A stretch of 64,000 nucleotides of DNA, taken from the NCBI RefSeq assembly GCF_026427715.1, contig NZ_CP107558.1, positions 2,083,001 to 2,147,000 on the forward strand, read 5' to 3'. The notes below the pieces were generated by a model. That model was not told the DNA's origin, did not search any database, and worked only from the letters and a program-made list of their open reading frames with translations. The DNA comes from Methylocystis sp. MJC1. GTDB taxonomy: Bacteria; Pseudomonadota; Alphaproteobacteria; Rhizobiales; Beijerinckiaceae. Numbering within the stretch: the stretch's first letter is position 1; the number at the start of each line of letters is the position of its first letter. Both the position numbers and the translations under genes were made by a program. Shown here in pieces: positions 33,110 through 42,032 of this stretch.

Positions 33110-34648
33110 ATGCTCGATCCCGACATCCCGGCCTCCGACGGCCCCCTCACCAATGCTCCGGAAATTAGCGTCACGGAACTCGCCAATGCGTTGAAGCGCA
33201 CGGTCGAGGATCGGTTCGGGCGGGTGCGGGTGCGCGGCGAAATCTCGAACTATCGGGGCCCGCACGCCTCCGGCCACGCCTATTTCTGCCTGAAGGACCA
33301 AGGCGCGCGGCTCGACGCCGTGATCTGGAAGGGGACCTTCCTGCGCCTGCGCACGCGGCCACAGGAAGGCCTCGAAGTCGTCGCCACCGGGCGCATCACG
33401 ACTTTTCCCGGCAAATCCTCCTATCAGATCGTCATCGAATCGCTGGAGCCTGCGGGCGTCGGCGCGCTGATGGCGCTGCTCGACGAGAGGCGCAAGAAGC
33501 TCGCATCCGAGGGGCTCTTCGACGAATCGCGCAAACGTCCCCTGCCCTTTCTCCCCAAGGTCGTCGGCGTGGTGACCTCGCCGACGGGGGCGGTCATTCG
33601 CGACATTTTGCACCGGCTGAACGACCGCTTTGCGCGCCATGTGCTGGTCTGGCCGGTGCGCGTGCAGGGCGAGACCTCCGCGGCGGAAGTGGCGGCGGCG
33701 ATCGACGGCTTCAACGCCTTGCCGGTTGACGGCCCCGTTCCGCGCCCGGACGTCCTCATCGTCGCGCGCGGCGGCGGCTCGCTCGAGGATTTGTGGAGCT
33801 TCAACGAGGAAATCGTCGTGCGCGCCGCTGCGGCGAGCCGCATTCCACTGGTTTCCGCCATCGGCCACGAGACCGACACCACGCTGCTCGATTTCGTCGC
33901 CGATCTTCGCGCGCCGACGCCCACCGGCGCGGCCGAGAAGGCCGTGCCTGTCCGCGCCGAGCTGACCGAGCATGTCGCGGCGCGGGCGCGGCGTCTCTCG
34001 GCGGCGAAGACGCGGGCCGTCGAGCAGCGCCGCATGCAGCTTGCGACCTTCGCGCGCCTGCTGCCGACGGCGGAGCAACTGCTGCAGACGCCGAGACAGC
34101 GGCTCGATCGCGCCTCGGAGCGCCTGCGCGCGACGCTGCGAGCGCGCCAGGACGGCCGGCGCCTTCAGCTCGCGCGGCTGGCGCATGTGCTGTCCCGGCA
34201 TTCGCCACAGGCGGAGCTTGCGGGCCAGAAAGAGAAACTCCGGGGCTTGGGCGCGCGGCTGAAGGCCGGCCTCGACTCCCGAGTGGCGCTGGCGCAGCAT
34301 GAGAACAAGGGCGCAAGGCGGCGCATGGAAAGCGCCGCCGCAAGGCTCCCGCATGCCGTCGCGGCGCTGATCGCGCGCAAGAATGAGCGCCTTGAACGCC
34401 TTGCGCGTTTGCAGGATTCGCTCAGCCACAAAGCCGTGCTAGCGCGAGGCTTCGCGCTGGTGCGCGACGAGACCGACGCGCTTGTCCGTAGCGTCTCGCG
34501 GGCCCCCGTCGGCGCCGCGCTGACCATCGAATTCGCCGACGGCCGTATCGCCGCGCGTGCCGGGGAAGCCGACGCGCCGACGACAACGCCGTCCGTCCGG
34601 AAGAAACCCCGCAAGACGCCGGGCGGCGATCAGGGCTCGCTCTTCTAA
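33110..34648 (+). CDS. xseA: Exodeoxyribonuclease VII large subunit
   Basis: The 512-residue protein has an N-terminal OB fold (EISVTELANALKRTVEDRFG, then VRVRGEISNYRGPHASGHAY). The catalytic domain (about 150-330) contains VVGVVTSPTGAVIRDILHRL, ARGGGSLEDLWSFNEE and SAIGHETDTTLLDFVADLRA, followed by a long coiled-coil region. It degrades single-stranded DNA with XseB. xseB is not in the window. The ATG at 33110 gives the usual short lead before the OB fold. Confidence 0.97.
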   Translation: MLDPDIPASDGPLTNAPEISVTELANALKRTVEDRFGRVRVRGEISNYRGPHASGHAYFCLKDQGARLDAVIWKGTFLRLRTRPQEGLEVVATGRITTFPGKSSYQIVIESLEPAGVGALMALLDERRKKLASEGLFDESRKRPLPFLPKVVGVVTSPTGAVIRDILHRLNDRFARHVLVWPVRVQGETSAAEVAAAIDGFNALPVDGPVPRPDVLIVARGGGSLEDLWSFNEEIVVRAAAASRIPLVSAIGHETDTTLLDFVADLRAPTPTGAAEKAVPVRAELTEHVAARARRLSAAKTRAVEQRRMQLATFARLLPTAEQLLQTPRQRLDRASERLRATLRARQDGRRLQLARLAHVLSRHSPQAELAGQKEKLRGLGARLKAGLDSRVALAQHENKGARRRMESAAARLPHAVAALIARKNERLERLARLQDSLSHKAVLARGFALVRDETDALVRSVSRAPVGAALTIEFADGRIAARAGEADAPTTTPSVRKKPRKTPGGDQGSLF

Positions 34649-34668
34649 ACTGAAATGCATGCGTCCAT

Positions 34669-34774
34669 TGTCATTCCCGACGCTCGCGAAGCGAGCGATC
34701 GGGAATCCAGAGCAAAAACACGTTGTTTTGGTTCTGGATTCCCGATCGGTCTTTCAGCCCGCCGGGAATGACAA
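34669..34774. repeat. Palindromic repeat (family B), copy 1
   Basis: TTGTCATTCCCG and CGGGAATGACAA form the termini. Inside are ATCGGGAATCCAGAGC / GGTTCTGGATTCCCGAT plus two small side hairpins. Other copies are at 41001, 43941 and 60111, with a decayed one at 46694. Confidence 0.92.
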
Positions 34775-34780
34775 ACGCCG

Positions 34781-35230
34781 CTATTCGAAGCGCATCTGGA
34801 ATGCGACGATCTCGCGCTGCATGGCCGACCGCGGCAAATAGCAGAAGACATTGGTGGAAACCTTGGCCTCCCGGCAATGCTCATGGACGTCGGTCCAGTC
34901 GTAGCCGAGTGTATCCATGCAAGCTCTGATCTTTTGGTGGATCAGCCGGGGATTGTCGCGCCGTTCCAGCGGATAATCGCGCTCGATCTGGAACTCACAG
35001 TCCGTAACGTCGATCTTCTGTCCCTCGAAATAGCGTCCGCTGATGTCGCTCGTGACGAACATCGCTTCCGTCGCGAGAATGAAGACGAGGCCGAAAACAA
35101 GGGCGAGCCTTTCCTGTGTCTTGGACTTCAGGAAATGGACATCGAAGAGCGAAAAAACGCCGATAACGACCAAACCGCCGCCCAGGATCAGGGTGAGCGG
35201 CGTGAAAAACGGCGCTATTCCCTCATTCAT
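34781..35230 (-). CDS. Small membrane protein with Cys-rich C-terminal domain
   Basis: The 149-residue protein has two membrane helices (about 8-29 and 41-59). A soluble C-terminal domain follows with four cysteines (TDCEFQIERDYPL, IRACMDTLGYDWTDVHEHCRE, NVFCYLPRSAM). The spacing would allow two disulfides in the periplasm. I do not recognise the family. The ATG at 35230 precedes MNEGIAPFFTPLTL. Confidence 0.75.
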   Translation of the reverse strand: MNEGIAPFFTPLTLILGGGLVVIGVFSLFDVHFLKSKTQERLALVFGLVFILATEAMFVTSDISGRYFEGQKIDVTDCEFQIERDYPLERRDNPRLIHQKIRACMDTLGYDWTDVHEHCREAKVSTNVFCYLPRSAMQREIVAFQMRFE

Positions 35231-35568
35231 CTTGTCCTCCCGACTCGCCGCCGAGCGATAATGATAGTCAGGCCGGGGCCGCCGGCAAGAACGATGGCGG
35301 ATTCTTGACAGGGACACTGAGCTTTTTTGACAAAAGTCACTGTGACTTTGTCGCCCCCAAGAGGAGGCGCAAGAGGGCCGTAAGCCCCCGCGAGCCCGAG
35401 CGCGGCCGTTCATATTTCGTTAACCATTTAACCTTTTAGTAAGGATGAGCGGAATTCGATCGAATGCCACGGGATTTCCACACCTTCGATTAAGGTTGCC
35501 GGAACCTTCGCTTAACCATGCGGGACTAGCACTATCCGCAGTTGGTTTACCGTAACAGGAGTTCCTCG
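35231..35568. other. Intergenic promoter region of pal
   Basis: No gene is seen. AT-rich stretches (for example around 35420-35445) separate the divergent membrane-protein gene and pal, and probably carry promoters for both. Confidence 0.45.
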
Positions 35569-36102
35569 ATGATCCTTTCCGCTGGCGCCCGCTGCGCCAA
35601 ATTCGCTGTCGCCGTGACGGCGGCCCTGGCCATGGCGGCCTGCGCGAAAAATGCGGCGGACGAGGCGGGCGCCGACCTCGCGGGGGGCGCGGGCGGCGGC
35701 CGCGGCGGGATTTCACGCGGCGGCGTCGCGACCCCGGGCAGCGCGCAGGACTTTGCGACCAATGTCGGCGATCGCATCTTCTTCGAGACGGATTCGACCG
35801 ATCTGACCGCAACGGCCCAATCCACGCTCGATCGTCAGGCCGAATGGCTCAATCGTTACGGCCGCTACAGCTTTGCCGTGGAAGGCCACGCCGACGAGCG
35901 CGGCACGCGCGAATATAATTTCGCGCTGGGCGCCCGCCGCGCCGAGGTCGCCAAGAACTATCTGATCTCGCGCGGCGTCGCCGCCTCGCGCATCCGCACA
36001 GTGAGCTACGGCAAGGAGCGCCCCGTCGCGGTTTGCGACGATATCTCTTGCTGGTCGCAGAACCGCCGGGCCGTCACCCTGCTCCCGGGCGGAAATTCCT
36101 GA
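35569..36102 (+). CDS. pal: Peptidoglycan-associated lipoprotein Pal
   Basis: The 177-residue protein has a lipoprotein signal with lipobox LAMAAC (Cys at about 25) and a Gly-rich linker. The OmpA-like peptidoglycan-binding domain includes DRIFFETDSTDLTATAQSTL, VEGHADERGTREYNFALGAR and RAEVAKNYLISRGV. Pal anchors the outer membrane to peptidoglycan as part of Tol-Pal. AGGAG lies 8 bases before the ATG. The tolB and tolQRA genes that often precede pal are not seen here. Confidence 0.95.
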   Translation: MILSAGARCAKFAVAVTAALAMAACAKNAADEAGADLAGGAGGGRGGISRGGVATPGSAQDFATNVGDRIFFETDSTDLTATAQSTLDRQAEWLNRYGRYSFAVEGHADERGTREYNFALGARRAEVAKNYLISRGVAASRIRTVSYGKERPVAVCDDISCWSQNRRAVTLLPGGNS

Positions 36103-36174
36103 TCGCAGGATCAAAACACGCTTGCGTCGGCGGCGCTGTTGCGGCATGAGAGGCGCGCGCCGACTGGCGCACGC

Positions 36175-36250
36175 AGGAGTGTAGCTCAACTGGTAGAGCA
36201 CCGGTCTCCAAAACCGGGGGTTGGGGGTTCGAGCCCCTCCACTCCTGCCA
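36175..36250 (+). tRNA. tRNA-Trp(CCA)
   Basis: The acceptor is AGGAGTG / CACTCCT, and the D-arm carries TAGCTCAACTGGTAGAGCA. The anticodon stem CCGGT / ACCGG encloses the loop CTCCAAA, giving anticodon CCA. The T-arm is followed by an encoded CCA. The usual secE-nusG neighbours are missing. The last 18 nt are duplicated at 36743-36760. Confidence 0.96.
36233..36250 (+). repeat. att-like direct repeat, left copy (tRNA-Trp 3' end)
   Basis: GCCCCTCCACTCCTGCCA forms the end of tRNA-Trp. The identical 18 bp recur at 36743-36760. Duplicated tRNA 3' ends are the usual scar of tyrosine-recombinase integration. Confidence 0.75.
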
Positions 36251-36457
36251 ACGAAAAATCGAAGACCAACGCTGAACTTTCGTGCCCCGGGTTTCGCGGG
36301 ATCGCGGTCCCAGGGTATGCAATGGGTAACCTAATGCCCCCGCTTGTCCGAGTGACCGGGATCCTCTGGGCGGCCATTAGCGCCGCCGTCGATTCACCCG
36401 CCCGAGGTATTTGGGGGTAAGGCCGCAGACGCGGCGACGGTAAGGAAGGAAAGCCAA

Positions 36458-36492
36458 AGCCCCGCCGATACATCCACGGTCGGGGCGGTTTC
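36458..36492 (-). terminator. Terminator-like hairpin after the 45-residue basic gene
   Basis: On the minus strand GCCCCGACCG pairs with TCGGCGGGGC around an 8-base loop, followed by TTTGGCTTT. It lies 17 bp past the stop of the small gene. Confidence 0.65.
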
Positions 36493-36508
36493 TTGATGGT
36501 CAGAGCCG

Positions 36509-36646
36509 TCATTTCTTGCTGAGGCCGTCACCGCGCTCCTTCTCGACTGTGGCCCACACCGAGGCCGGCGTAACAGGCGCACTCTTGGATTTTGCCTTCT
36601 TCGGTTTTTTCTGTTCGCGGTTGCCGCGTTGCTGCCGATTGGCCAT
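36509..36646 (-). CDS. Very small basic protein, 45 residues
   Basis: The reading frame starts MANRQQRGNREQKKPKKAKS and ends KERGDGLSKK. GGGGGATGGAC lies just before the ATG, and a terminator follows. Lys/Arg/Gln-rich peptides starting MANRxQRGNREAKKPK occur widely in Rhizobiales, to my recollection. The function is unknown; nucleic-acid or ribosome association is a guess. It is the only coding sequence between the two att-like repeats. Confidence 0.7.
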   Translation of the reverse strand: MANRQQRGNREQKKPKKAKSKSAPVTPASVWATVEKERGDGLSKK

Positions 36647-36742
36647 GTCCATCCCCCACCATCGATATCCCTCAGATGATGCTTTGGAGATATGGCACTC
36701 CCAACTGCCAAGGAAAGAAGCGCAAGGACAAAAACGCCCCGC

Positions 36743-36760
36743 GCCCCTCCACTCCTGCCA
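36743..36760 (+). repeat. att-like direct repeat, right copy
   Basis: The 18 bases are identical to the 3' end of tRNA-Trp (36233-36250), but no tRNA body precedes them. They bound a 510-bp interval that has no integrase. Confidence 0.75.
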
Positions 36761-37115
36761 TTAGATCAAATAATCGCGCGGCGGCCCAAGAGTAGCAGCG
36801 GGGGCCTCTACGGCAACAATCAAACCCTCCCCTCCCATCACACGTCTGCGCTTGAGCTTGGCCCCTCTCTCCCGGCGTGAGGCGGACTTTCTCTCTCTGT
36901 GCGAAACGAGCGGGCGGTCGAGCGCGTCCTTTGCGCGCGACGCTGGGTGGCAGCCCCTTCGCCTCTGCCGGCCCATGGCGGCGCCAGCGCAACCCTGAGA
37001 CGCAAGAAAACGTCCCCGTCCGCCGACGCAAAAAAGCGTGAGCCTTGCAATTGTGGCGAAAGCTGTGCTGGATTGCAAAAAAATACGCTTGTTGTTTTTC
37101 ATCGAGGGGTAGCGC
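36761..37115. other. Intergenic region without a clear gene
   Basis: The region has pyrimidine-rich, GC-rich stretches and no supported frame. It leads into the lipoprotein gene at 37116, whose promoter is probably in the final AT-rich 60 bp. Confidence 0.4.
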
Positions 37116-37544
37116 GTGAGAAATATAGTAGTGATTGGCGTAGCGCTTGTGTCTCTGGCCGGCTGCGCAACGGTCGTTCGCGGCACGACTCAGACAGTCG
37201 CCATCAATACTCCGGGAGTGACGGGCGCGACTTGCACTTTGAACTCGAGCTCCATTGGCTCGCAGGTCGTGAAGACCCCAGGCGTCGTCTCTCTTGCAAA
37301 GGGATCGAGCGCCGTTGCGATCCGCTGCTCCAAAGAATGCTATAGCGACGGCATTGGGACTCTGGCCTCGAACACGGACAGCATGGCCGCCGGAAACGTC
37401 CTCGCTGGCGGCGTTATCGGCCTCGGCGTCGACGCGGCGACCGGGGCCATGAACCAATATGCGCCTCAGGCCGATATCGTCATGACGGAAGACGGATTAT
37501 GCCGCGCTTCAGCGCCGCCGCCCGCCTCGAAGCGCCGCCGGTGA
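37116..37544 (+). CDS. Lipoprotein, hypothetical
   Basis: The 142-residue protein starts at GTG after GAGGGG. The lipobox is LAGC (Cys at 17), followed by ATVVRGTTQTVAINTPGVTG. A short beta-rich PEGA-like region contains CTLNSSSIGSQVVKTPGVVS and AIRCSKECYSDG. A Gly/Ala segment (AAGNVLAGGVIGLGVDAATG) could be a membrane-interacting hairpin. This layout is common in small Rhizobiales lipoproteins of unknown function. Confidence 0.82.
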   Translation: MRNIVVIGVALVSLAGCATVVRGTTQTVAINTPGVTGATCTLNSSSIGSQVVKTPGVVSLAKGSSAVAIRCSKECYSDGIGTLASNTDSMAAGNVLAGGVIGLGVDAATGAMNQYAPQADIVMTEDGLCRASAPPPASKRRR

Positions 37545-37666
37545 TCTGAGGAACGCCGCCGCCCAGCGCGCGTTGGCTAAGTCCGTGACGGGATGAACGC
37601 CCGCATATTGCGCCCCGCTGGGGGAGCGCCAGATTTCTTGCAAGCGGCAAGACGAAAGGCGTCCCC

Positions 37667-37936
37667 ATGGCCCAAGGCATCAACTTCACAGGCGCCTATG
37701 CGCCGATCGCATTGCCGGGCCTCGTTCCGGGTGGATGGTATCTGGGATTCGCCTGCAAGCACTGCGCGCAGCACTTCGCCATATTGAACGACCCCTCCGA
37801 TGGGGCGCCGCTGGAATTATCAGGGCCGGCGTCATTCACGACCGCCTGCCCGAACTGCGACGTGCAAAGCGAATATTCGACGGGCGATCTCGTGCAGTTT
37901 CAGGCTGCTCAGGGCGGCCCGTCATCGACCGCTTGA
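37667..37936 (+). CDS. Putative zinc-ribbon protein
   Basis: The 89-residue protein has two CxxC pairs: FACKHCAQHFAIL (about 29-41) and TACPNCDVQSEY (about 59-70). The spacing fits a zinc ribbon. The N-terminus MAQGINFTGAYAPIALPG shows no signal peptide. Its role is unknown. Confidence 0.7.
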   Translation: MAQGINFTGAYAPIALPGLVPGGWYLGFACKHCAQHFAILNDPSDGAPLELSGPASFTTACPNCDVQSEYSTGDLVQFQAAQGGPSSTA

Positions 37937-38079
37937 ACGGCCACGCTTGAGACGCACTGTGGCCCAAACGTGACATCCGTCAAAAACTCCGCGTGGGCCC
38001 CACGGCCAAGCTGGCTCATCCAGGATAAGCCGATAGAGTAGCCCTCGATTTTGGGCGGCGGTCGATCGGCGGAAGGTTC

Positions 38080-38439
38080 ATGAGCCTGCGCTTTCGTCAT
38101 ATTCTGACGATTTGCATCACATTGCTGCTCGTCCTTGCGCGCGGCCATGTCGAGCACGCGTCTCATCTCGCCTTTTACAGCCCACAGCTATCGCATCACT
38201 GCGCCGACTCAAATCATGCGCCTGCTCCGGCCAGCGACGATGACGAGGACTGCTGCGCCCTCTGCGAAATCTCCTGCGACGATGCGCCCCTGCTCGCGCC
38301 GATCGCCCAGGCGGGCAGCGCACCGTTTCGCGAGGCCGTAAGGCTTTCGGCCCCCCTCGAACCGGCGGGGCCGCCTGCGAATTTCTCCAGCGCTGCGCAT
38401 CGGCCGCGCGGGCCGCCGGCTCGGAAACTCAGCGCCTGA
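38080..38439 (+). CDS. Exported His/Cys/Asp-rich small protein upstream of a TonB receptor
   Basis: The 119-residue protein has an N-terminal hydrophobic segment (ILTICITLLLVLARGHVEHA). A segment rich in metal ligands follows (HHCADSNHAPAPASDDDEDC, then CALCEISCDD). The architecture resembles DUF2946-type proteins that precede TonB-dependent metal receptors. It lies 127 bp upstream of the receptor on the same strand. Metal binding is inference from composition and context. Confidence 0.65.
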   Translation: MSLRFRHILTICITLLLVLARGHVEHASHLAFYSPQLSHHCADSNHAPAPASDDDEDCCALCEISCDDAPLLAPIAQAGSAPFREAVRLSAPLEPAGPPANFSSAAHRPRGPPARKLSA

Positions 38440-38566
38440 CGCGCTGCCTGCGCGCCTCCTTTCATAGACGCGCTTCTTTTCCAGCTCGCCGCCATCGTCA
38501 CCGCCGGCCGCTCCTGAGCGGCTCGGGCGACGCGGCGAATCCGACCCGCGCCTTCGAAAGGCGCCT

Positions 38567-40969
38567 GTGAAAGATCTTCTCATGTTCGAACATTGCGGCG
38601 CGCGATGCTTCAGCCTATGCGCCCTGACGCTCGCGCTTTCCTCAACTCCGGCCCTTGCGACGCATACGCTCCCCACCATCGACGTGGCCGGAGCCACGAC
38701 GAGAGCCAGCCACGGAACGGCGCGCCCCTCCGGCAAGCCGCCACAGGGTGCGCAAGCCCGCCCCGCCCCGCCGACCGAATCGAGATTGGCGGCCGCAGCG
38801 GAGAATGTGTCCCCCCGCCCCTCCTATCGCGACGCCCCGGTCACCTCGTCGAGCACCAGAAGCTTCACGAGCGATCAGGTGACCTCCCGCTCCTATGAAC
38901 AGCCCGGCCAGGCCCTTGAGATCACCCCCGGTCTCATCGTGTCGCAGCACAGCGGCGCCGGGAAGGCCAATCAATATTTCCTGCGCGGCTTCGCGCTCGA
39001 CCATGGCTATGACATCGGGCTCACGATCGACGGCATGCCGATCAACCAGGCGTCGCACGTTCACAGCAACGGCTATGCGGACGCCAATTTCATCATCCCC
39101 GAGCTGTTCAGCTCGGTCGACGTGCGCAAGGGACCTTATTTCGCCGACGAAGGGCAGTTCTCCTCCGTCGGCGCTATCCACATGCAATATCTCAACTCGG
39201 CGCCGAAGGGCTTTGTCACGGCGACCGGCGGCAGCTTCGGCTATGGGCGCTTGCTCGGCGTGAAATCCTACGCGGTCGGCGGCGGCGATCTGCTGATGGC
39301 GCTCGAGCTCAATAATTATAACGGCCCCTGGGAGCGCCCCGACGAGCAGCGCAAGATCAATGGCGTGGCGCGCTGGAGCATGGGCACCGAGACGAATGGC
39401 CTCGCCGTCACCGCCATGGCCTATTCCAACCATTGGTTCGCGACAGACCAGATTCCCATGCACGACGTCGCCATGGGGTTGATGTCGCGCTGGGGCACGC
39501 AAGACCCGAGCGACGGCGGCAACGCCACGCGCTACAGCCTCTCGATGCGATGGAGCGAGACGAACAAGTCGGATTTCTCGCGCTTCGAGGGCTATTTGAT
39601 CCGCACCACGACCAATCTCTATGACGACTTCACGTATAATCTCAACAATCCCCTGCCGTTGAACGACCAGGTGCATCAATTCGACCGGCGGTCGATGTAT
39701 GGGATCAATGCGCTGCACGGCTGGAATTACAGCGTCGCGTCGAAACCCGTCGAGACGCGCGTGGGCTTTCAGTCGCGCTACGACGAGATCCGCAACGGCT
39801 CAGGCGATTCCTTCTTCCGCCAGCAATATGACGAAGTCAGAAACGACTATCTGAAGAACTTCTCACACGGCCTCTGGGCCGACACGACCGTCTATTGGAC
39901 GCCCTGGTTCCGCACGACGGGCGGCTTTCGTCTCGATTACGTCCATGGCTCGGTGAATTCTGTGCTGAACCCCGCCCTGGCGCCAGGATGGTTCACGGGA
40001 ACGCCCTTCATTCTCGGCACGGCGAATGACGGCCAGCTCGGCCGGTGGTTCACGAGCCCGAAGGCGGGCGCTGTGTTCGGCCCCTTCCAGGACATCGCCC
40101 ATTCCGAGTTCTTCCTGAACTTCGGCGAAGGCTTTCGCGAGGAGGATCTTCGCGGCTCGGTTGCGCATTGGGACCCGGTCTCCGGAGCCTATGGGCCCAA
40201 CAACCAGCTGCTGACGAAAACGCGCGGCGCGGAGGCCGGCGTTCGGGCCAAGCCCCTCCCCGGTCTGGATACGACGCTCTCGCTCTTCTGGCAGGATTTC
40301 GACGCCGAGAACGTCTTCAACGGCGACGCCGGCGTAACGGGCTACGGACGCCCTGGGCGTCGGCTCGGCTTCGAATGGACGGGCAATTATGCGCCAACCA
40401 GCTGGATCAACGCCTATGCGGAAGTCACCGGCACGCATGCGCGCTTCCGCGGTTCGGACGCGCCTCAGCAGGCCGCCTATTTGCAGCTCGTGACCACCGG
40501 CGCGGGCGATCCGCTCTTTCCCTTCAACATTCCCGGCAATGCCCCCGGCAATTATCTGATGCTGGCGCCCGTGTGGGTGGCGAAGAGCGGCATTGATCTC
40601 GGCGAAAAAACGGGTTGGTTCGGCGGTCTTTATTACCGCTATTTCGGCTCGCGCCCACTGACCGAGGACGGACAGATCAAATCTTCCGCCATGGCGACGG
40701 TCAACGCGCGGGTCGGCTATCGGTTCGAGAACGGCTGGAAACTGCAGGTCGACGCCTTCAACATTACCAACAACCGGTCTAGCGCGATCGATTACGGCTA
40801 TGGCGCCTTCGCGCGGCAGGATTACTTTCTGCTTCCGGGCTACGCCGGCGGAAGCAATGGCATCATGGACCGCTATTTCAAGCCGCAGGACCCGCCGGCG
40901 GTGCGGCTGACCCTGTCCGGCCCGCTGACGCTTCTCGACCAGCCGGCGGGCGTAGCTGCGAAGTTCTAA
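38567..40969 (+). CDS. TonB-dependent outer membrane receptor
   Basis: Up to 800 residues from the GTG at 38567; an ATG at 38582 (MFEHCGARCFSLCALTL) is an equally good start. A signal peptide precedes a TonB-box-like TLPTIDVAG. The plug domain includes QALEITPGLIVSQHSGAGKA and LRGFALDHGYDIGLTIDGMP, then NQASHVHSNGYADAN. A 22-strand-type barrel ends in an aromatic-poor VAAKF. The upstream Cys/His-rich gene hints at a metal or metallophore substrate, possibly copper. The substrate cannot be fixed from sequence. Confidence 0.92.
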   Translation: MKDLLMFEHCGARCFSLCALTLALSSTPALATHTLPTIDVAGATTRASHGTARPSGKPPQGAQARPAPPTESRLAAAAENVSPRPSYRDAPVTSSSTRSFTSDQVTSRSYEQPGQALEITPGLIVSQHSGAGKANQYFLRGFALDHGYDIGLTIDGMPINQASHVHSNGYADANFIIPELFSSVDVRKGPYFADEGQFSSVGAIHMQYLNSAPKGFVTATGGSFGYGRLLGVKSYAVGGGDLLMALELNNYNGPWERPDEQRKINGVARWSMGTETNGLAVTAMAYSNHWFATDQIPMHDVAMGLMSRWGTQDPSDGGNATRYSLSMRWSETNKSDFSRFEGYLIRTTTNLYDDFTYNLNNPLPLNDQVHQFDRRSMYGINALHGWNYSVASKPVETRVGFQSRYDEIRNGSGDSFFRQQYDEVRNDYLKNFSHGLWADTTVYWTPWFRTTGGFRLDYVHGSVNSVLNPALAPGWFTGTPFILGTANDGQLGRWFTSPKAGAVFGPFQDIAHSEFFLNFGEGFREEDLRGSVAHWDPVSGAYGPNNQLLTKTRGAEAGVRAKPLPGLDTTLSLFWQDFDAENVFNGDAGVTGYGRPGRRLGFEWTGNYAPTSWINAYAEVTGTHARFRGSDAPQQAAYLQLVTTGAGDPLFPFNIPGNAPGNYLMLAPVWVAKSGIDLGEKTGWFGGLYYRYFGSRPLTEDGQIKSSAMATVNARVGYRFENGWKLQVDAFNITNNRSSAIDYGYGAFARQDYFLLPGYAGGSNGIMDRYFKPQDPPAVRLTLSGPLTLLDQPAGVAAKF

Positions 40970-41000
40970 AAGCTGTCCGTGTGAACAGCGCGCATTCAGG

Positions 41001-41108
41001 GTGTCATTCCCGACAGGCCAAAGGCCCGATCGGGAATCCAGAGCAAAACCAGCGCTCTTGTGGCTCTGGATTCCCGATCGCTCGCTTCGCGGGCGTCGGG
41101 AATGACAC
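41001..41108. repeat. Palindromic repeat (family B), inverted copy
   Basis: GTGTCATTCCCGACAGGCC at the left is mirrored by GCGTCGGGAATGACAC at the right. The side-hairpin arms are swapped relative to the copy at 34669, so this copy sits in the opposite orientation. Confidence 0.92.
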
Positions 41109-41132
41109 CGAACCGCGAGTAAGGTGGCGCTC

Positions 41133-42032
41133 CTAATCCCGGAATAAGGCGGCCGCTCTTTGCATGAGGGTCTGCCCGTTATGGACCGCCCCCGAGAGCC
41201 TGCCCTCTTTTCTTGCGTCCTTGACCTGCCGCGTCAGGGTCTTCCCGGCCATGGCGTCGTTTTTCAACGGCGTCGTATAACGACACCCCTCGAAGAAATA
41301 ATGCGTGACCTGGCTCCAACGCGATCGAGCGGCGTCAACGCGCGGCGCGCCGCCGTGCAGCAGGTTCGAAGCCCAGATCAGCGCCTGTCCCTTGCGCGCA
41401 AGAAAGGTCTGCCGCTCGACGCCCAGAGCTTTCGGCAGCGCGTCATGCAGATGAACGAACTTCACGACCGCGGCGTCGGGCGGGTCCTCGGCGAGCGAAA
41501 CGCCGATGTGCTCATTGCCGTAGCTCGGCCAGACATGCGAGCCGGGGTAATAGTAAAGCGGGCCCGCATCCGCATCCACGTCCTCGAGGGCGACCCAGAC
41601 CCCGCACATGAAGCGCTCGGGGATGGCGCTGAAGTGAATATGATCGCTATGCGCGGGTTGCTGCGTGCCGATCGGAAAATTCAAAGTCTGAAAGGGAAAA
41701 GCCGTCTTTCCGTAGAGGGCGGAAAGAAGATCGAGAATGGCGCTGTTGCAGGCGATGTCGCGGACATCGCGATCGAACTCCCAGGCGTCCTGAATGCGCG
41801 CGCTCATCGGACAGGCGGCAGGGTCTGACCATCCGAAGCGCGCCGCCAGACGGCTTTTGATCGCCTCGGCTCTCTCGTCGAATTGAGCGTCGGGGAAGTC
41901 GATTACCGCGAAACCCTGGTCATGCAGTTGCTGCGCGATGGGCTGATAGGCTTCGGGCAGCGACGAAATGTCCTGGGAGAAAAAGGGGCTCTCGATCAAC
42001 GGCACGCCCGGCAATAAGTCCCTTGTCAACAT
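41133..42032 (-). CDS. Phytanoyl-CoA dioxygenase (PhyH) family oxygenase
   Basis: The 299-residue protein has the non-haem iron HxD motif at H128-S-D130 (QPAHSDHIHFSA). The distal His is probably in SNLLHGGAPRVD (about 220). Other family features are WVALEDVDADAGPLYYYPGS and VTHYFFEGCRYTTPL. PhyH enzymes are Fe(II)/2-oxoglutarate dioxygenases acting on lipids or secondary metabolites. The substrate is unknown, and no biosynthetic cluster is adjacent. Confidence 0.9.
   Translation of the reverse strand: MLTRDLLPGVPLIESPFFSQDISSLPEAYQPIAQQLHDQGFAVIDFPDAQFDERAEAIKSRLAARFGWSDPAACPMSARIQDAWEFDRDVRDIACNSAILDLLSALYGKTAFPFQTLNFPIGTQQPAHSDHIHFSAIPERFMCGVWVALEDVDADAGPLYYYPGSHVWPSYGNEHIGVSLAEDPPDAAVVKFVHLHDALPKALGVERQTFLARKGQALIWASNLLHGGAPRVDAARSRWSQVTHYFFEGCRYTTPLKNDAMAGKTLTRQVKDARKEGRLSGAVHNGQTLMQRAAALFRD

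Noticed and set aside
36743..36760. Second tRNA gene at the right-hand copy
   Set aside because: Only the last 18 bases of tRNA-Trp are present. No acceptor, D or anticodon arm precedes them.
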